The translations under genes were made by a program, and so were the position numbers. A stretch of DNA of 64,000 nucleotides from Dicaeum eximium. Taxonomy: Eukaryota > Chordata > Aves > Passeriformes > Dicaeidae. How positions within the stretch are numbered: position 1 is the first letter of the stretch; the number at the start of each line of letters is the position of its first letter. This document shows positions 14,044 to 27,841 of this stretch, one piece after another. The stretch lies in assembly GCA_013396995.1 (NCBI GenBank), contig VWZP01010904.1, positions 6,777,639 to 6,841,638 on the forward strand. The letters are read 5' to 3'. The notes under the pieces are model-generated. The model was not told the origin of the DNA, did not search any database, and saw only the letters and a list, made by a program, of their open reading frames with translations.

Positions 14044-17000
14044 ACAGCACACAGCCATACAGAGTAATCATACAGCCATAGAGATGAATCCTAAGATTTA
14101 GACAAATTTGATAATTTGGCTGTTTAAATACATAATAATCAAGACTATAGTTGTTTTTTTAATTATAGTGAAGGTGTCCAACAACTTGATCCAGCATGTT
14201 AAACAATCAGTAGATTTCAATGCAGTATGAAGCTTTAATGTTTTTGCTGATGATAGCAAAGCCAACAGCATGCAGCTAACAATTCATAGAAGTGTTCCTA
14301 AGTATCACCAACACCCATTTAATCTTTTTATTCTTAGTGTAATTTCACTGTCTAGAGGAACACTGGGCTCTACATAAAAGGCCAAGAATAGAATACATTA
14401 CAAATGTTATAAAATAATTTATATTATACAACATGTGAAATCATATTTTAATACCTGACACTGCCAGAATCTGCTTTCTTGAAATGTCAATTTTAAAGGA
14501 ATGGAAATAAAAGTAATAGCATCTTTTAAATAAATTAAAAAATGTCAAGTGCAAATAAAAATGCAAAAAGAATGCAGAATCAGAAAATGGATTGTCTTAA
14601 TTTTTTTTTTTTCATTACCACCCTGGAATACATTGGTTTTTAAAAACATGGTTTGACTAATAAGAGTGAGTCTGGGTGCTCAATATGAAAATTGGGGCCT
14701 TGGAATTGTTAAAGACATGGAAAATAATTTTCTAATTTAGTGTTCTATGCTACTGGGATGAAGTTTTTCATTTCATACATACAGATTGAATCTTATTTTA
14801 GAACTGTTTTACTTTTTGAAAACATATAAGAAAGAATTTAGCAGCAGAGGGTATAAAACTCCTAAGAAATCAGGTACTCACAGTAAAAAAGAATTTTATA
14901 GTTTCAGATATTTATACTTTTAATTCTAATTATTGAGCAAGTTTTCTCAATAATCTTACATTTTTCACAAATTATGATGTTTCAAAAATTCTACAGGAGC
15001 TGTGTATCCTGATCAAGGAAGAGATATTCTCAAGAAACTTCTATCTAGAGCTATATACAAAACCTGAATTTTCTCCTACTTCTACATTTATATATTGAGT
15101 TACTTCTAATATAACCCTGTATTTTGAGTAGTAGTATTAGTTTTAATTTAGTTCTAAACAAAAGAATTCTTATTACTTAGGTGATTTCATATATAAACAT
15201 AGCAAATATGAGAGAATATATCCAGTGTAAAACATTTTCTGGGTTTTTTTGTTGTTGTACTGTATTAAATTTCAAATTTGAATATGAGTGCAAATTATTT
15301 CACATGGCTACAGTCCATCATTCTCCTGCTGGAGCTTTTTTGCCTTATAAAAATGTTGAATTTCAGAAATAGTGAAAAAAACTTGTATGTTCAATACACA
15401 GCTTCCTAGTAAATAATTTTCTAATATGTACTACTTGATAAATTGTCTTTAGCCAGTCACTAACTTCTAACTGGTAGGCTTTATGAACTCATGGAATTCA
15501 ACAGACACCCTGTAAATTCTATGTAGGTATTTGACTGTACAACTAATATAGTTTTCTATTGCAATGCAAAAAATCCCCAAATAAAACCGTTCCATGCCCA
15601 CGAAGAGATTTTTCTTCTATGCTGTGAGTTAAACAAGGTCTGGGAGAATGGAATCAATGAAACTTGGGTCTACTGTGGGTCTGTACTTTAGTTAGTTCCC
15701 AGATGGATTCATTAATGTTTAATTAAGGGGTGAGTTCCTGATACAGCCTTGCTCTCCCTGGAAGGCTAATAGGGTCACTCTTGTCTATTTAGCCACGTAT
15801 TTTTATTGAGATTTTAAGAGCTTAATATCTCAGGATCTCTAACCTTGTCACATTTGGTCAAAATTGTACAATGCATTAAAAATTATTGGCAGGGGAGTAA
15901 TCAACAAGCAGTGTGATCACATGAGCCTTGTTTCTTTTATCTCTTCTTTCAATTAAAATATATCACATTTTTAAAAGGGAATTTGGCCATGCCATTTTTT
16001 TTTAGACAGTTTAAATACTGGTATAGACAACTTAAATCCTTTCAAAACAATCTTCAGAACACTTGCTGCCATGAGGTCTTAATCACCCTTCCCTGAAACA
16101 GTTCTCACAAGTTTATTTTCCTCTGCAGTGGTAAAAAAGTTTTTTTTTAACTAAGAAACCCAAATCCAATGATGTGAATGTAAAAATGTTCCTACAGCAC
16201 AAAGAGTCTCTGTGCAGTCTTGGAAAGCTTCTTAACAAACATGTATCCCACAATTTATCAGGAATATAAGTTGTCAACCTGTATCTTAGGTATGTGTCAA
16301 GAAAAAAAAATTAATGTTTACCATGTAGAAATTGTTAAATATTAGATTCAGTATTTTTAATGTTACAAAAATGTAACAAACTACAGACACTTGCACACAC
16401 AGAGAGACACACAATACCAGCAGAACATGCTCAAGCAACACATTCAAGAAAGTGTTTATTATCATAGGTAATAAAAAACCTAGGAAATTATGTTTTCTTT
16501 TAAAAGTGATAATGTTGTCTATAAATGTGCCAGAACAAAGTGTTGAAGGTCATTTTACCAGAACATTAAAACTAACCATGAAGAAATAAGAAGTTATATT
16601 TATTTTCATAAATTCTTCTATTTCTTAAAATGTATGTTTCTTAGTATGATGTATGTTGTAAAAGAAGATTTTTAAACTAAAAGAAAATTAGCTTCTATAC
16701 AAAAGAGTAAATTTTTCATTAACACTAAGACTAACACTAATTTTATTTTCCTGTATTCTGGAGGCATTAATTAAAAACAAGAGTTAGCATTACGTTTTTC
16801 AATTTTATTCATTCAATTAAATTATTTGAAACTTTATTCTGTTAAAATGTAACCAAGACATTAATCCCACATTCTCCCACACTTGGTGTTCCAGATAATT
16901 ATTTTTTAAAGCGTGTTAGTACTTAAACACTAGAGAGATGCATTTTCTTATTCTACTTTCTTTCTAATAAACTCCTATAATGTGTTTTAATTCCAAGATT

Positions 17001-20000
17001 AATCTCTGACTAAGTGTATCTAAACAGTTCACGGAACTCAAAAATTAGTTCTAATCCTTTCAAACATAACAAGGTTAAATCCAATCTGTTCTGTGTCTGG
17101 GAAAACTAACTATCCAGATTATCTGTGACTACAATCTCTTTTTGTAAGCAGAAGTAAAAATTTTGAAAATTGGCCCATTCTTATACCAAGGACAATAATT
17201 TTAAATTGTTGAATGACTATTAAAAGCCAATAAAAAGCAGGTCATCTCAAAAAAAAAGGAGTACTATTGAGGAAAAAAATTAATTTGCTGGTGAAACAAC
17301 TGCTAATCTGTTGGGTAAAGAATGCATAATTATACAAATACAATTAAACTAATTTCAGAAGAGCTTTGTGGAATTTGTAGCCTGAAAAGTTTGAGGAGAG
17401 AAAATCCACAGCAATGCCTCCTTCTGTGGAATGATAACAGTGATTTATGAAGCTCAAGTTATTTCTGCTGATTGAGCTCAGTCAAGATTGGTTTCACATG
17501 ATCAGCTAAAGTACAGAAATCCGTGATGTGTATGGCCCCACGTGTTTGAACACACTAGGACATGCACTTCTAGGTGATCCCAACGCTGGGGGTGGGGGGT
17601 TAAAAGCTGCTGCTTTGTTTTCCCTACATTTTCCCCTCATTAGGATACACTCCTGCAAAGTTAGCCACTTCTGGTGGTCGGGAGCAAAGTCTCATTGTAA
17701 ATGCACAGCAGGATAGTGGCAAAGCTGAGATTAATTCTCCATAGATTTATATAGACCTTTCTCACTGTTGATTGCTTGTACCGTTTCAAAGGTGCATGCG
17801 TTGCCTTTTTTATTGCTGGTTACTGACTTTATTCCAGCATATGGTGGTTGGCGCCATGACACAAAGTGAACATTTTATACTAGAATTAAAGTGGATATTT
17901 GACAGTTTCTGTCAGAAAGTTCAGAGCAAAGAATTTGTGAGACAAGATTTATTGCATATTTTATATGGGACACATCTGTTTCTTTGCTATGTTTCTCTTT
18001 AAACAGAAAAATAGCAATGAAGTTTCTTTAAGAAACAAAGGCTGTCAATAAAAAGCATGAACAGAAAAACTACATTACTGAGAATGAATTTAATCATTCT
18101 GACCTTCTAAAAATGTGTTGCTTAGGAGTATGACAATCACTTTTCCCTTTTTGCTCAGCCCTACAGACAGTATATCTTTTCAAATACACAGCTACCCATA
18201 CTTAAGTGTAAATAAAATAAAAATTAAAATCTAAGTCTTGATATTGGATATTCACATTTAAAAGCAAGCTGAAATGTGTCAAATAAACACCCCTTTTCCT
18301 AAAAATATCTTCTTAAACAACAGAACAATTAAAAGAAGATATACAGCAAACTTCCCCACATTTATCTATCAATATCACTAAATCTGATATAGTTTGGCCT
18401 CTGAAGCTCAATTTAGTCTTAACACCTGAATCAAAACTGAATTTGAAGAACATCTAGCAGGATCTTGTTTAAGAAAAAAAGTCTGCATGCATTAAGCAAG
18501 AAAGTAAAACTTTTTCAATAAAATCCTTAATTTTTAACTGACAGTAGTACTGTTTATAAAAATTCATATTAATGTAAAGCCCTAAGATTCAGCTCGAGAA
18601 AAACCAAGTTTAAATAGGTAGAATTAAACAAGAACAAAAATAAAGAAAATATATTGCTCTAAAATCACATATGCTTCTATGAAAAGGTATGGGTGTCTTA
18701 TTACTTCTAATTACACAGAACAACAATAGAAAAATGCCTTCTGTTGAACTGCATAAATTCTAAACATAAAGTTATGACAAATAGCTGAAGTTACTTATAG
18801 GCTCAATATTTTCTCAAACAAAAATATTGTAATTTCCTCTACAAAATAACAAATATTGGTCAAATTATTTCATACTTCCAATGCATTAATTCTTGTTTTT
18901 AACTCAAAGAATTTCTAGAACTTCAATTTATGTAGGAAAATTTACCTAGCTACTAGTTTAAAAGCCTGTAATTTGAAATAGAATGTAAAAAGGAGGCAAA
19001 CTTGGACCTGGAGTATTTCTCCTTCTTACCACAAATAAAATACAGGATATTAACATTAAAAAGTATTTTGTTAGGTTTCTTTTTAACGATGTTTCTACAA
19101 GAAACACCCAACTACATTCAAATACAAGGCACTGATATTTTTCTGAGCTTGTCTTCTTTGTGATAAACACATAGAAGAATGTATTTGAAAATAGGATCTC
19201 TCAATTTCTAAATAAAAACCTGCAAACCTACTGTTTCCCTTATGGGGAGATCTTGGGAAACGTAAGGCATGTGTGACACATTAGTCAGGTCATTTAATTC
19301 ATTCCTTGAAAATACTCAGATACAACCATGATGAGAAAAATGAGAGTGTATTAAAAAAAATCTCATGTTAGCCTAATTTAAGACTGGGAAAATGACAAGA
19401 GTTATTATNTAACTGCATCTACCACCTGATCTATTTTGGTGTTTTACAGCTTCCTTATTTTCTATGGACTCTCTGCTGGGAGCATAGAATTTTTTTCCCT
19501 GCAGAGTATGTGAACATTTTTAGATATTTATGTTTATTCTCATAGAAAAGGCAAGAAGAGGATGTAAGTATTAGATAACAAGACCAGGGAATGTGAGTGC
19601 ACCAGCTCAGCACACCACTGCAGACTTTCTGCTTGCTCTATCTCTAGGCCTTTATTATTCCCTTTGTGTTTATGGGACACCTCCATCTCTGGGAAATGGC
19701 TTTTACTCAGTAATAACAGTAGATCTGTGCAAAAGACAATCCCAACTTTCCCGTTAGTAGAAGAGTTAAATATAACTGTAGTCATAGTTAAGGTTTTATT
19801 TTACTACCATTTTGATTTGATATTGTCTATTGAACCACACAAAAACTATTTCTGATAAAGATAATTACCACAAATAATTCACATATAAATTCTTATGTTG
19901 TAATAAAACAGTCATAATGAGCTTAATTCCTCTTAGTTTTTTTCCTCTATTAGAACAAGAAAGTCTTTAATCTTAACTTTAATAATTTAAGAAAAAGTTA

Positions 20001-20126
20001 CTAAATTATATGCAGGTAAAAGTAATAACATACTTTGGAATTTGGTTCATCTGCATTTATAAGCACAGAATATTCTTTGCATCAAATATTTAAAAGGACA
20101 ACTTACTTTAAAAAAATTTCAGAAAT

Positions 20127-20154
20127 ATATTGCCAATAAATTTATTGGCAATAT
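20127..20154. repeat. 28-bp perfect palindrome
   Basis: The 14-base half ATATTGCCAATAAA is followed directly by its exact reverse complement TTTATTGGCAATAT, with no spacer. Confidence 0.95.
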
Positions 20155-23100
20155 TTTTTAAGTTTGGAAAGAAATTTTAAATCCTGAGAAAATTTATTTC
20201 ATTCACAACAACCAGTATCAAATTACATTACAATGAAAAATGACTGGAATTCAAAAGGAAGAACAGTCAAGGGAGAACAGTCAAAGTTCCCCTCCCATTA
20301 TTTCAAATAGACATCATAGAATTAGCTCTCCTAATTAAACCTGGGGATTCTCTGTTCTAGGAACTGCCCAATTACATGTAAGGAAGAAATTCCTGATGTG
20401 TAAAGCGTAGTAATCTTTAACATCTGCCCTATCCAATTCCACTTCAAGTCAATGGTGGGTCAAGCCCTTTGTGTAAAATTGAAGTTAAGGAAACACACTC
20501 TAAACATTTACTGATAAACTGTACTGATAACTCCATACATAATCAACCTAAACACATTTTATAGAGCAGTTTTTCCTTTTAGCATTATACTCTTTAATAT
20601 TTGAAGATTTCTGCTTGGCCAGAGAAGATACACTGTTGTGTCTAGTCAAGTATCCCTGCCTGTCCTAGGGCACCAGCAACCTCTGTAGTACCACATTCTG
20701 TTCCAGAGATGCCAACACTTTGTGGAGGGAACTTTCAGACTGGAAGACATTCCCAAGATGAAAGACTTCGTACATATGCTTTGTACTAACAGTTATATCC
20801 TGAAGTCACTTCAGAAGCTGAAGTCCTTAAAAGTATTTTTTGACACTTCCAAAATGGTTGACTTGGGACAGCATTTAGATAGCTGAAAAATTCTGATGCT
20901 AAAAAGTTTGAATTGATTTACATGCCATGAATAAGTACTGTTCCAATAAATTTCATACACACATCTCTTAAGAGAAATACAACTTCTGGTTTCTCTACCT
21001 CAAAGTGTTCAAAAGTATGGCAAAGGCTCTTCACAGGACAAAGGTAAATTTTTAAATATCTTGCCCTGGCATCTGAACAAAAATACAGAGAAGTTGCAGG
21101 AAAGGTTGAACGATGACCTGAAATCAGACTCTTTTTTTACATTTCAGAGAAGTTTGTCTTTAATCACAGCTGTAATCTCACAGTAGTGTATTATCCATAT
21201 GGTTTTACACTGTCATTCCTCAATTTTGAGAGGTTAGTAGCAACCTGGTGCTGTCCTTTAACTAGGTTGAAATTTCTAATAACTGCCCTATGAACATTGT
21301 GACCATTATTTTTGTTCTCAAAACAATGGTCTATCCTGTTCAACAAGACTGCAGGTTTTACCTGTTCTAATTGCTTCAAAAGAAAATCAGAGTTCACACC
21401 ATAAAATAATCTAATCCAGAGAGCTTCAATTTCTTGATGAAATTTTCAGCATCTAGTATTTTTATCAATCACACTCAAAAACATTAAAACGGAATATTCA
21501 TGTGCTTGCACAGGTCCAAAAATAATTGAGAAAAAGTATTAAGATACCAAAATTACAGAAGTCGACAGAGAAATTCCACATAACTGCATACCAGATTAAG
21601 CATGCTATTGTTATAATGAGTTTGTACTATATGGTGCACTGAAGGGTATTTCCAGGCTTAATGGTGTGAAATTACAGAGCTCAGGGGACAAACACAAGGT
21701 GAGAGTGACCAGTGTGAGGTGAGGTACTGGGGTCTCTCGAGACCAAGTGTGCTTGGGCCTTTCATTATTTAAGTGCATGAATCTCTTCTATCCAATCCTT
21801 TCCAATTCTTGACTCTGCTTTCCTTGCAGCAGTATCTTCCATATAAGTCAAAAACTGCTCATAAATTATATAATCTAAAGTAATGAATCAGTGAGCATCT
21901 TTATTTCTTCAATGAAGCTTTGACACAGACTTAAATTCTCTTAGTTCATCGACTGAATATTACAACATGAAGACACAAAAAGAAAAAAGATAAATAGGAG
22001 ATCATGCAGGACACTCCTAAGAGTATAGTGAAAAAAAAAACAGCTGGACAAAAAGAAAAGCCTAATAGGATCCCTGTGAAAACCCAACATATATAACCTT
22101 CAGTTCTGTTTACCTCTAAGTCTATGATAAAGAAAATGGAAGAAAGCCAGTGGATTTTAACAGAAAATAGAGCTACAATGAGAATTTAAAGATGATGTTG
22201 AACTCCAGATAGCTGATAGTGGTTATAGTAAAGGCATCAGTAATTCTAGGAATAGATTTTATAACTATCATATACATACTGATTCTGTATTAAATCAAGG
22301 GTATTAACACTAACATTCATTATGTCACTTAACTGCTATTAATAAGAAATCCTTCTCTATCATGACATGCCAGTGACTTCGTCAAAAGGAAGGACTGAAA
22401 GGAAGTTGTAAGGAACTGTTTTCTATAGGAGATTCCCTCCTTGTTTTCTAAGAGATGACATTGCATTTTCAATTACCAGTTCTTCTAAATTACATTCATC
22501 ATACATATCAAAATAGAGTGTAACCTTCCAATTTCTACAGCAAGTCATGATAAAGTGAAACTGCTTATAGTAATTTGATGTATATCTGCCTCAAAAATAA
22601 TAGATTGAAAGTTTCCTGAAAAGTCATAGCTGTAATTAACATAATTTTCAGGACTTGTATGTTGATAATTCCTCTGGTAGTGTGAGAGAAAATTTTTAGT
22701 GCATTTCAGAGCAAATTCTTGTTCTTCAAATCAGTTCATTGTCAATATTGCATTACTTAGGAGGCATATGGATGCAATCACATTCCACGACAACTTATTT
22801 GGTGTCTTATGGACTGAGGTTATTGTCTAACTATACCTCTCAGTATACCACAGCAATAAGGTTCTGTACTTTGCAGGCTCGTGCCAATTTATGTAAATCA
22901 CTCTTTCATCTGTTTAAATATGACAATCTTTTGAGTGATGAAAACAGTTATGTTTGTCACAAAGTTTGAGAGATTAAAGTAATTCTGCTCCTGGCATATA
23001 AAACAGCGCTCCAGATCTGAACACAAACTTTGCCTGGTCTGTAATGTCATTGCTGGGAAGCATAAAAAGTTTTAAGCAAACATTATCACTGCAAGGAAAT

Positions 23101-24376
23101 ATGACATATTTTTCATGTTTGACACTGGACATAAATATCCTCCCACACTGTTTAATGTGAGAACTGCATATGTGTGGCAGAGATAATAAAACATCTCAGT
23201 GAAAACAAATGAAATGAAAAAGAAGTTATGATAAGTAGAACAGAAATAAAGCTTTGAAGTTAAAAGTCTTCATATCTGTGCATTTTATTCACAAGAGGAA
23301 GAATCAGTATTTGATATGCAGAGTGGATAGTCACACAATTTGGAAGATTCTTATATTTTTTAGCTGACAGAAGCAGCTTCACAATTGCAGGTAAGAAAAA
23401 TCTGGTCAATTTTAAGATCCTATTAAAATAAGTGCTTTTGCTCCTCTGCTGTTGTCTACACACAATATTTTAACAGACAGCTGTTACTGAAATTTAACAG
23501 TGTCCTTAAAAATGATTCTTGATTTTCTTACTTCACTTGTTCAGCATTAAAATATTCAAGGGCTTTACAAATAAAATGCAACACAAGTACCATAATCTAA
23601 TATGTATTTTAAAGCAGAGGAGTATAACACAAGGGGGAAGACAAGTATGTGATTTTATTTCATATACAATTTTAGAATATTTCTCTTTATTTCTGTTAAT
23701 GTTGTTCTTGGGGAGAAAAGCTGTAATTTTATTGCAGAAGCAAGAATTTTAAATAGTTTCCAGAGGTTTCTGATATTTTGGGATGTCATTACAGACAAGC
23801 TCTACCAGGTAACTGCTTTCAGTAACAACTCAAAATATAATCACTGTATCTGTCTTAGAAACAATATAATATTGTCACACCATAAAGAAAATAAGTGCCA
23901 ATGTAATTTTCTTCCTAATCTTTGACTGTATTAAGATGTATAAAGGTGTGTCCTGTTGACAGTAAGAGAGAAAAAAGAACTATTATTGTACCTTTAAAAA
24001 AGGGTGCCTTGGAGTGTTCTTGACTTCTGATTGACTACTACTAAATGACATTAACGTCTCGCTTTATATAACTTCATAGACTACTTTGGGAGAAAAGCAG
24101 AAATTTTGAGTGGAAATACTTTTCTTTCCTGTAATATAATAAACTATGCTATCATCCTCCTACACTCAAAATATGTACAAGGCTATAAACTAAGAAAAGG
24201 TTGCTTTCCCAGGGTTAATACAATAGGTGCTACTAGATGAGAAGCACAAATCCTTATGTATGAGCACCTATAGCACAAGAACAACAACTTGGAGAAAGTA
24301 TTTATATACTGAGGAACAAGGAGGAAATGATGAAATGATGCACAAGGAATCCAAAGTTGGCCAGCTGCTAGCTGTT

Positions 24377-24780
24377 ATCATAGAATCATGGAACGGTTTG
24401 GGACCCTAAAGGTTATCTAGTTCCAACTCTGCTGCCATGGGCTGGTTGGAACAAGTTAAGCAAGTGGTTCAGAGCCCCATCCAACCTGGCTTTGAACACT
24501 TCCAGGGATGGGGCAAACCACAGTTTCTCTGGGCAGCTTGTTTCTGTGCCTCACCAACCTTACTGTAAAAAAATTCTCTCTTATTATCTAATCTAAACCT
24601 ACACTTTCTCAGTTTAAAGCCATTCCTCCTTGTCCTATCACTACATATCCTCATGAAAAGTCCCTCTCCAGCTCAAGTAGCCTGCTTTAGAGACTGGAAG
24701 GCTGCTGTAAGGTCTCCCTAGAGCTTTCTCTTCTCCAGGCTGAATAGCCCCAACTCTCAGCTCCAGCCTTCATGGCCTTC
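24377..24780 (-). mobile_element. CR1 LINE 3' fragment
   Basis: The plus strand starts ATCATAGAATCATGGAACGG, the reverse complement of a CR1 3' end. It continues through CTGCCATGGG, TTCCAGGGATGGGGCA, CTGGGCAGC and TTCTCCAGGCTGAATAGCCCC, all standard antisense CR1 landmarks in order. The minus-strand translation shows a decayed ORF2 C-terminus. This is a 5'-truncated copy, as usual for CR1. Confidence 0.92.
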
Positions 24781-27700
24781 TTAATAGAATTTATTTCTTA
24801 TTTGCTTTCCCAATGGACAACCTAAACAATCCTCTGTGGTGCACTTCAACAGGCAGGTAAGGAAATGTGGATCAAAACTCCTGTTCTATACCAGAAACCC
24901 ATTCAAAAGTGCATTGAACTGGATGTATGCCCAGGTAGTTACTGCAGCCTGGCTAAAATTATTAAGAAGAAATCACTCAGCAGTTAGAAGTGGATTTGCA
25001 GACTGTTTCCATATGGTTGCTAAGCTTCTCTGAAAAAGTCACTATATCCTGACATGATGCTGTGGTGACTAGTTTGGTCTATGACTGTTTTTCTATTGCA
25101 TAGTCCCATAGATAGCTCAGCGTTGACCTTTTATGTAGTATACAACACATGGCAGTTGTTGCAAAGCAATTAATCTAACCAATGTTTCCCAAATGTTAGG
25201 CTAGATTTCTAAACATAGGACAATTTCTTTTTCTTTGGGATTAATCTCAACAGATTACTCTATTTGACAAATCACTCCCTCTCCATCTTGCTTGTTACCT
25301 TGGTCACTTCAGTGTATTGTGCACCTTTCCCAAATAGCTTTACTTTCCACTACTACTGAAATTCAAAAACTGTTCTGCCTTGATATCAGACTCCTCACTT
25401 CCCTGACTCTGCTCTAAATTAAATGAATTCCTGTAGTAACAGAGTCTTCATCAGCAAGATGCTTTATTCTTAGAGAAATGCAGAGAAGCAGCTATGATTT
25501 TCCTATGCTAACTGCTACGAAGCATAAGGGCTTCTTCATTTGCACATTCCAGCTCGTGAGGGAGGAACCCAAGCCCAGAGTAAAGTTTTACATGCTTTCT
25601 AACCTGGATCCAATGAAGAAGAATTTGGAAATAGATTTTGCAAGATCCTGCATGAATCTGGGCTACTCATTTCTACATTTACTACAATGGACAAACAATA
25701 TGAAATAGTCAGGCGACAACGAGAAATAAGTAGGAAATAAATTTAATTAACATTAGTCACCTCCTACTCTATGTCATTTACTTTCTGGTTTCTATTATTC
25801 TTGAGGGAATGCACAAGGATAATAACAAACACTATGAAAAACACCAATGGTTAATGACTCTTCCAGTGAGCTGCATAGATGCAGTAACAAAAATCTTTCT
25901 TTCTCCTTTTCAAAATAGAGTATTTTGCATCTTTCTCATAGTCATTTAAGCATTCTGATTTTTTTTTTTTGTGGGAGATGGTTTCATATCAAAAGAGGAG
26001 TCTTCTTCTAAGAAATTCTGAGTAAGAATTTAATGAATTAAAGAGTATTCCAGACACACATTAATTTCATACTTTCAAAAGCCTTCTTGCCTATCATGGC
26101 AAATTAAATGGAAAATAATTATGAACATATTTTTAACTGCCCCATAGAGTAATTTCAATGGAAATACAGTAAGTGAACACTAATTTATAACAATTAGTAG
26201 GTCTCCATACTACAGGAAAAGCTAATATAATTTGCTGCACATGATATAATTAGATTTACTAAAAATTATTTCAACTTTGAGAATAATCTGAGCGTTTTCC
26301 AAAAAGCACTGGCATATCAAATACAGCTAGTGAAGCATTAAGACAGTTTACACAACATGTCTTTAATGTGGGATTCACAAAGTACTTAACAAAGATTATC
26401 TTTCACTACAAAAACCAGAATAATTATTTAACATTCTGTGTACCAGGAAAGAGTGGCACTCTCTGAAAAGGATATTAACCAACTGCTAGTATCACATATA
26501 AAGTAGCTAAACTGGGAATAGAACCCAAAGCTTCTGGCACCTAATTCCCTGCTGAAGGCCCTGGGCTACATTACATCCAGTTATGCAAACCAGCACTGAC
26601 ATCAGCACAAGTACAGTTTATCCCCTCTAGCATTTTAAAATGTCAGTCTCCATAACACTCTCAGTGTTTTTTGTTAAAACACAGCAAGTATTAAATTTAA
26701 TTGGTATTAATTATAATTAGGAAATGTAAACACTTCAGTATAAGCAAATCAGGATTTTTTTTCCCTTACAGTACTTCCAACTTTATATTGACTAGAAATT
26801 ATTGGAATTGTGCGTGTGGGAAAAACCTCAATATCTATGAGTTCCAGCCCTTTTTTCAAGCCAGAAGTTTCAGAAAAGTGTCTGAGTTTTGGATGCTTGC
26901 TGTGAGCTGGCAGAAAGATAACAGACAATTTCTTCTTACATTTGCTTGAACCAGCCACAACTCTTTTTCAAACAAACAAAACTGAAAACAGATGCTTATT
27001 GGATGCTCAGTATGATCAGCTAACTCCTAATTTCAGAGAAGCAGCTGAGTTTGCAGACACCTCTGACCTTGACATTTGTCCAATGCCTATTCTAGTCCCA
27101 TAAATCAAGATGGGTTTCTGTGTTATTTTTCCCCATCTTCGGTGTGGAATTTTATAGGATTTCCATTCTAATGTCACAGAAGGTACCATCCACTATTAAA
27201 AAGATTCAAATCAATCAGGTGACTGACAGAAAAATTGAGTCCATCACAGAATCTGACAACCTACTGAAAACTCATCTCAGAATAAGGTAGAGTAAGATAT
27301 CAAAAGATGAAAAGTTAAATTATACAAAATTAGGTGTGTCTGATTAGAGACCATAAAGCTAACATTATAATGCAAAAGAAGAACAAGGGAACGTAAGAAA
27401 AAGTGGACAAGTGAGTAGTCCAGGTGGTTTTGCTCTTTCTAGTATACAAAAGACCTCACTAAAAAGTGTTCAATAAATACAATATATAGAACTTACTGTC
27501 CCAGGACAGCATGCAGGAATGTATCCTCTCTCTCTTTTTTCATAACATACACATTATTCACACACATAAGGATAAAATTTTCTGTCACACTGACAAAGAT
27601 AAGTATATCTCAATTTTCACATCAATGGGCATAAACATGGAAAATATTTACAAGAATATGTTTTTCTATCTGACATGATAATGCACAATTAAATTGCAAT

Positions 27701-27841
27701 TTTATCTAAAGCAGAACTAGTCTTCTTCCAAGATCAACTGGGTATTTTTATAATATTCCACACATAAGAAAGTGGAGTACGATAAAAAGGGTAGCTCAGC
27801 ATTGCAGGAGAAACCAGGTAATGGGTTGCCTTTATTTTTTA

